Assembly: GCA_002509405.1 (NCBI GenBank)
Contig: DAVO01000013.1
Location: 463-64,462, forward strand
Source: Methanomassiliicoccaceae archaeon UBA72
GTDB lineage: Archaea; Thermoplasmatota; Thermoplasmata; Methanomassiliicoccales; Methanomethylophilaceae
Direction: 5' to 3'
Length of the DNA stretch: 64,000 nucleotides
Numbering within the stretch: position 1 is the stretch's first letter; every line of letters starts with the position of its first letter. Made by a program: the position numbers and the translations under genes. Shown one piece after another: positions 60,505 to 64,000 of the stretch. The notes below the pieces were generated by a model. That model did not search any database. It worked only from the letters and a program-made list of their open reading frames with translations, and was not told where the DNA came from.

Positions 60505-62541
60505 ATGAGCGTCGATGACATCCTTTCGGAAGCTGCAGGCGGAATGGGCGGATTGAAGACGGGGCGCGATGCCCTAGTAAGAAGGGCTTTGGATCTGGCA
60601 CTTTCGGTTCCCGGAGACCTCGTGCTAGAGTGCAAGGGGACATCGTTCGGACTGCCTTCGGTCCATGCCTGGAAATTCCCCGGGGCGACGAGGGCATCGG
60701 ATGTCGCCTCACTGTTTTCGGAAGGCGGCGATTCAGGAATCGATGATATCTTAAACCTTGGGATAGACGCTTCGATCGCATTCGAAATCATTGCGTCGAT
60801 TGACGGCTACGGAATAGTTCCAGACTGCTGGATAGATTCCTATGGAATGAAGCTGGTGGACGGTACGGTACCGGGGATCTTACTTTTTCTCGGCGATCCA
60901 CGGGAGGACTCCGTTTTCGAAATCCGAGAATACACCGGTAGAGGATTGATCGCGATCCTTTCCGGCGGGTATTCTGAAATCGAAATTGATGGCAGAAACA
61001 TTCTGAAAATCGGAAGCAAAGACGCGCTGGGCATTAACGGTCTGGTATCACGTGCAGCGTTGAATTACGGCGGCGCAATGGCTGGAAACAGGACTTCGAT
61101 GGGGAAATGTTTGAAAAAGAAACCCAAACTGGCGGTTATCCACACCGGGAAACTCACTGTTTCCGACATCACTACGATGTTCTCTGCTGCGGCTGCCGGT
61201 GCGTTCATCGTGTCCGACAGTCCGGATCTTCCAAACATACCCAGGATCTGTGAGACGTCAACAAAAGAACTGGTGGCGAAGGTAATAGCCAACCGCGGGA
61301 TCACCTTTGGAAACAACAAACGGATCCGCTTCGGGTCCGCCTTCGAGAATCAGCGCATCAGAAAAGCTGACACCCGCCTCGAATTCGGGGGCCCGGATGC
61401 TCCTCCCTCCTGCGAAGTCGTGATTGCATGCGGGAATGCGGAGGACGGAAGAACTGCTACAACGGGAAAGGACATTCAGGAACTGGAAGACGGAACACAT
61501 TCTTTGTCGATAGAAGTTCTGGTCTCAGGTGGCGTGGATTGTTCGATGGAGCAGGCGATAGAACGTCGCATACACTTCGCCCTTAGCCGCACAGAGGGAG
61601 TCTGGCACAGCGGTCAGAGGGACGATTCCTGGATCAGGATAAGCAATTCTGCTATAGAAAACGGTCTGACGTTCGCAGACCTGGGATCGAACATCATTTC
61701 TGACATCAAGGAAAACTTCCCGACTGTAGCCAATGCGGTTGAAGTCGTTTTCACCTCCGAACCTTCCTCCGTTCCTTCCAAGATATGCAGTGCAAGGGAA
61801 CGTTATGGGATACGGGACAGAAGATTATCGGAAATCACCGACCTGAATGCGGATTGTTTCTTCACCTGCACGATATGCCAGACCTATGCGCCCGGCCATA
61901 TATGCATAATCTCTCCCGAGCGTCCCAGCGTATGCGGGTCGGTTACCTGGACCGATGCGAAGGTTGGAAGCGAGGTCAATCCCGGCGGCCCGCAGCGCCC
62001 GTTCCCGAAGGGAGATCTCATAGACGCTGAAAAAGGCGAATGGACCGGTACTAATGATATCATGAGAAGGACCTCGATGGGCTCTATACAGAAGATCTGC
62101 ATGCACAGCGTCGCAAATTATCCCATGACCGCCTGCAGCTGCATGGAAGTGGCGGCCGTCGTCTCGGCTGACCGCAGGTCGGTGATCCTGCTCGACCGCT
62201 CCGACACAGGCAGGAACCCTTCCGGCTATTCTTTTTCAGAGGTGTCGGACATGGTCGGAAGAGGAGGACAGCATCCCGGTTTCATGGGAATCGGGAAACA
62301 ATACATCCTCTCGCCCGGTTTCCTCAGGGGGGACGGGGGCCTCGCACGCATATCTTGGATGAGTTCCCGTCTTAAGTCGGTCCTCGGCGAATCTCTGCAC
62401 AGAGCCTTCTGTGCGGCCGGCATATCGGAAGCATACTTCAAAATCGCCGATGAGAACGTCGCAGACGATCCTATATCTTTGGAAGTCTGGCTTAAGGAGA
62501 AGGAACATCCGGCGATGCTCATGGACCCGATCGGACTATGA
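60505..62541 (+). CDS. acsB: Acetyl-CoA synthase, bacterial-type AcsB
   Basis: 678 residues. The C-terminal A-cluster domain keeps all ligands: C455, C458, C467, C477 for [4Fe-4S] and C458, C544, C546 (motif CSC, usually CGC) for the Ni sites. The N-terminal half contains features of the bacterial enzyme (GVWHSGQRDDSWIRIS, EKEHPAMLMDPIGL end) that the shorter archaeal CdhC lacks. It condenses CO, methyl and CoA into acetyl-CoA. No CODH or corrinoid protein gene lies in the window. It follows the ACT gene by one base and ends overlapping cooC. Bacterial origin by transfer is inferred. Confidence 0.92.
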   Translation: MSVDDILSEAAGGMGGLKTGRDALVRRALDLALSVPGDLVLECKGTSFGLPSVHAWKFPGATRASDVASLFSEGGDSGIDDILNLGIDASIAFEIIASIDGYGIVPDCWIDSYGMKLVDGTVPGILLFLGDPREDSVFEIREYTGRGLIAILSGGYSEIEIDGRNILKIGSKDALGINGLVSRAALNYGGAMAGNRTSMGKCLKKKPKLAVIHTGKLTVSDITTMFSAAAAGAFIVSDSPDLPNIPRICETSTKELVAKVIANRGITFGNNKRIRFGSAFENQRIRKADTRLEFGGPDAPPSCEVVIACGNAEDGRTATTGKDIQELEDGTHSLSIEVLVSGGVDCSMEQAIERRIHFALSRTEGVWHSGQRDDSWIRISNSAIENGLTFADLGSNIISDIKENFPTVANAVEVVFTSEPSSVPSKICSARERYGIRDRRLSEITDLNADCFFTCTICQTYAPGHICIISPERPSVCGSVTWTDAKVGSEVNPGGPQRPFPKGDLIDAEKGEWTGTNDIMRRTSMGSIQKICMHSVANYPMTACSCMEVAAVVSADRRSVILLDRSDTGRNPSGYSFSEVSDMVGRGGQHPGFMGIGKQYILSPGFLRGDGGLARISWMSSRLKSVLGESLHRAFCAAGISEAYFKIADENVADDPISLEVWLKEKEHPAMLMDPIGL

Positions 62542-63271
62542 GTGCCAGTACTTTCTGCACGGACTTTCCGAAAGGAGTGTCGTCCGGCACCTTGAGCACT
62601 TCGGATTCCATCGCAGACTCTGTGATAAAACTATCACGTGGGAAGGCCAGTATCTCAGCGAAACCTGCTTCGGCGGCCGCATCGGACAGTTTTTCTGTCA
62701 TATTGCCGGTCAGATTGTTGATGATGAGTATCTTCCTGCCTATCTCGATGCCAACTTCCTCCGCAAGCTCTGAAAGACGCCCGGCGGTCTTGATGCCTGT
62801 AACCGTCGGGTCGGAAACGAAAAGGAATACATCCGCCTGAGGCAGAACCTTGCGGGACATGTGCTCCATTCCCGCCTCGTTGTCGACTACCGTGAAATCA
62901 TAGTTCGGGATGAGTTTGACAAAGCATTCTTTCAGGGCGCTGTTTATGAAGCAATAGCACCCCTCTCCCTCCGGCCTTCCCATGACCAGGAGGTCGACGG
63001 AATCAGTCTCCGTCATCGCCCTCTGCACCTGATCGTAAACATACTGCTGCTTGCTCACGCCTGAAGGCACCCTGGCCGGGTCGGCTATTATTTCGTCCCT
63101 GAGCTCGCCGATGGTCCCTTTCGTTTCGAACCCGATCTTGTCGCTCAGATTTGAATTGGGGTCCGCATCCACGGCCAGGACCGTTCCTATCGCAGACAGC
63201 CTCCTGACGATCTGAGATGCGATCGTACTCTTGCCCACGCCGCCTTTTCCTGCCAACGCTATTATTGTCAT
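62519..63271 (-). CDS. cooC: CooC/AcsF-type nickel-insertion ATPase
   Basis: 250 residues, MinD-like P-loop ATPase with GKGGVGKST (8-16), switch DADPNSN and the metal-binding CXC motif C105-Y-C107 in GEGCYCF, diagnostic of CooC/AcsF maturation factors for CODH and acetyl-CoA synthase. The ATG at MTIIALAGK is the family start; a longer reading would overlap the upstream gene by 83 nt. It faces acsB and overlaps its end by 23 nt. It likely matures the A-cluster of AcsB. Confidence 0.92.
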   Translation of the reverse strand: MTIIALAGKGGVGKSTIASQIVRRLSAIGTVLAVDADPNSNLSDKIGFETKGTIGELRDEIIADPARVPSGVSKQQYVYDQVQRAMTETDSVDLLVMGRPEGEGCYCFINSALKECFVKLIPNYDFTVVDNEAGMEHMSRKVLPQADVFLFVSDPTVTGIKTAGRLSELAEEVGIEIGRKILIINNLTGNMTEKLSDAAAEAGFAEILAFPRDSFITESAMESEVLKVPDDTPFGKSVQKVLALIVRSGP

Positions 63272-63275
63272 GATA

Positions 63276-64000
63276 TCATCTGAACAGTTTTTTCTTAACG
63301 GGCGGGAACAGGCCCTCTTTCTTATTAGGAAGATACATGGCGTCGCGGAACTCCGCATCGTATAACTCGTTGTGTGTGTCCATTACCTTTATCTTCTTCC
63401 GGACCTCGTCAGCACGGTTCCTTACATCCTCGGAAAGAAGAATGTTCTTGGCATAGGTCATGGACGCGTTGCCCAGATAATCATATTTTTCGCGGTCGGC
63501 GTCCGGTAGCATTCCTATCGCTATCGCGTTATCTGCATTGATGAAGTTACCGAAGCTTCCCGATACGACTATCTTCGATATGTCCCGGGGTTCGGCCTTG
63601 TCTTCTTTCATGAGCGACCTTACAGCTGCGAACACCGCAGCCTTGGCCTTCATGACCGCAGCGATGTCGTTTTCCGTGACGTATATCTTGTCAGTCAGAG
63701 CAACGGCTATGCCTTTCTCCGACGAGAAGGTCTTGGCTTTCCTTGTGAATCTGCCTTCAGCGTCCACCATGCCCTCGCGGAACATATTGGCTAGGATGTC
63801 TATCAGCCCGGACCCGCATATCCCGCTTGGAGAGACTCCGCCGATTACCGTGTAGTTGATCTTTTTACGCCTGAACATCACGCTGTCTATTGCCCCGATG
63901 GATGGCGTCATACCGAAAATCACGTTGCCTCCTTCCAGTGCCGGCCCGGACTCGGATGCGCAAACCGTCACTCCTTCCCTGTTGCCGATGGCCAGCTGCA
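63276..64000 (-). CDS. Corrinoid activator of the RACo/AcsV type, C-terminal part (gene runs off the window)
   Basis: About 240 C-terminal residues, no start in view. ASKHA/DUF4445 features are CASESGPALEGG, GGVSPSGICGSGLID and VVSGSFGNFI. RACo/AcsV proteins use ATP to return inactive Co(II) corrinoid protein to Co(I). The C terminus lacks the Cys-rich ferredoxin domain of RamA, so it is less like the methylamine activator and more like the Wood-Ljungdahl form. It lies 4 bases before cooC in the same operon. Confidence 0.85.
   Translation of the reverse strand, partial: QLAIGNREGVTVCASESGPALEGGNVIFGMTPSIGAIDSVMFRRKKINYTVIGGVSPSGICGSGLIDILANMFREGMVDAEGRFTRKAKTFSSEKGIAVALTDKIYVTENDIAAVMKAKAAVFAAVRSLMKEDKAEPRDISKIVVSGSFGNFINADNAIAIGMLPDADREKYDYLGNASMTYAKNILLSEDVRNRADEVRKKIKVMDTHNELYDAEFRDAMYLPNKKEGLFPPVKKKLFR

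Noticed and set aside
1..64000. CRISPR arrays, insertion sequences, integrases or prophage genes
   Set aside because: I saw no regularly spaced repeats, transposase motifs or terminal inverted repeats; the window reads as chromosomal.

Overview
The window is a stretch of an archaeal chromosome, most likely from a hydrogen-dependent methylotrophic methanogen of the order Methanomassiliicoccales (class Thermoplasmata). Evidence: an archaeal 16S rRNA 5' end, archaeal ribosomal and information-processing proteins, a cytosolic Mvh hydrogenase-heterodisulfide reductase cluster, archaeal ether-lipid genes, TATA-type promoters with many apparently leaderless genes, and an in-frame UAG codon in a PHP-family gene, as expected where UAG encodes pyrrolysine. 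Of the 72 protein-gene stops I read, 62 are TGA, 9 TAA and only 1 TAG. No pyl or mcr gene lies in the window, so the order is an inference.

Layout. 1-1.3 kb: 5' part of a 16S rRNA gene (minus strand) with its own promoter, then tRNA-Ser(GCT). 1.3-5 kb: two phosphoesterases, S8e, SRP19 and the NAD(P)HX repair enzyme. 5-11.3 kb: hdrA-mvhD-mvhG-mvhA on the minus strand, the electron-bifurcating core, with an unusually long HdrA. 11.6-17.2 kb: the archaeal exosome/proteasome superoperon (a membrane-anchored RING-like zinc protein, Pop5, PsmA, SBDS, Rrp4, Rrp41, Rrp42, L37Ae, RpoP, Pcc1, prefoldin beta). 17.2-32.4 kb: an ABC exporter, a DHH phosphoesterase, TyrS, a purine phosphoribosyltransferase, a TctA-like protein, a large HRDC-SF1 helicase-nuclease fusion, copper chaperone and copper ATPase, Dph6, ArfB, RpiA and an HTH regulator. 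32.6-35 kb: translation operon L44e-S27e-aIF2alpha-Nop10-PAC2, then an intron-containing tRNA-Tyr. 35-44 kb: stress/redox region with two universal stress proteins, two paralogous membrane proteins, a rubredoxin-fused flavoprotein, a double-CDGSH protein and a second ABC exporter. 44-58 kb: acetyltransferase and cardiolipin synthase, the PHP gene with in-frame UAG, dadD, an MBL-fold protein, CCA enzyme, RadA, Trm-G10, both archaeal lipid prenyl/GGGP synthases and small proteins. 58.7-64 kb: tRNA-Leu and an operon ending in a full-length bacterial-type acetyl-CoA synthase (AcsB), facing a CooC/AcsF-type nickel-insertion ATPase and an AcsV/RACo-type corrinoid activator that runs off the end.

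The two most notable items are the PHP-family protein whose catalytic motifs are joined only by reading through UAG, and the AcsB-CooC-RACo group, which looks like acetogen-type acetyl-CoA synthase machinery in a lineage described as lacking the archaeal methyl branch of the Wood-Ljungdahl pathway. Other points of interest are a RING-CH-like protein heading the exosome/proteasome operon, a Gly-to-Cys change in the RadA P-loop, a start codon placed in the loop of a terminator-like hairpin after radA, and the HRDC-helicase-nuclease fusion.
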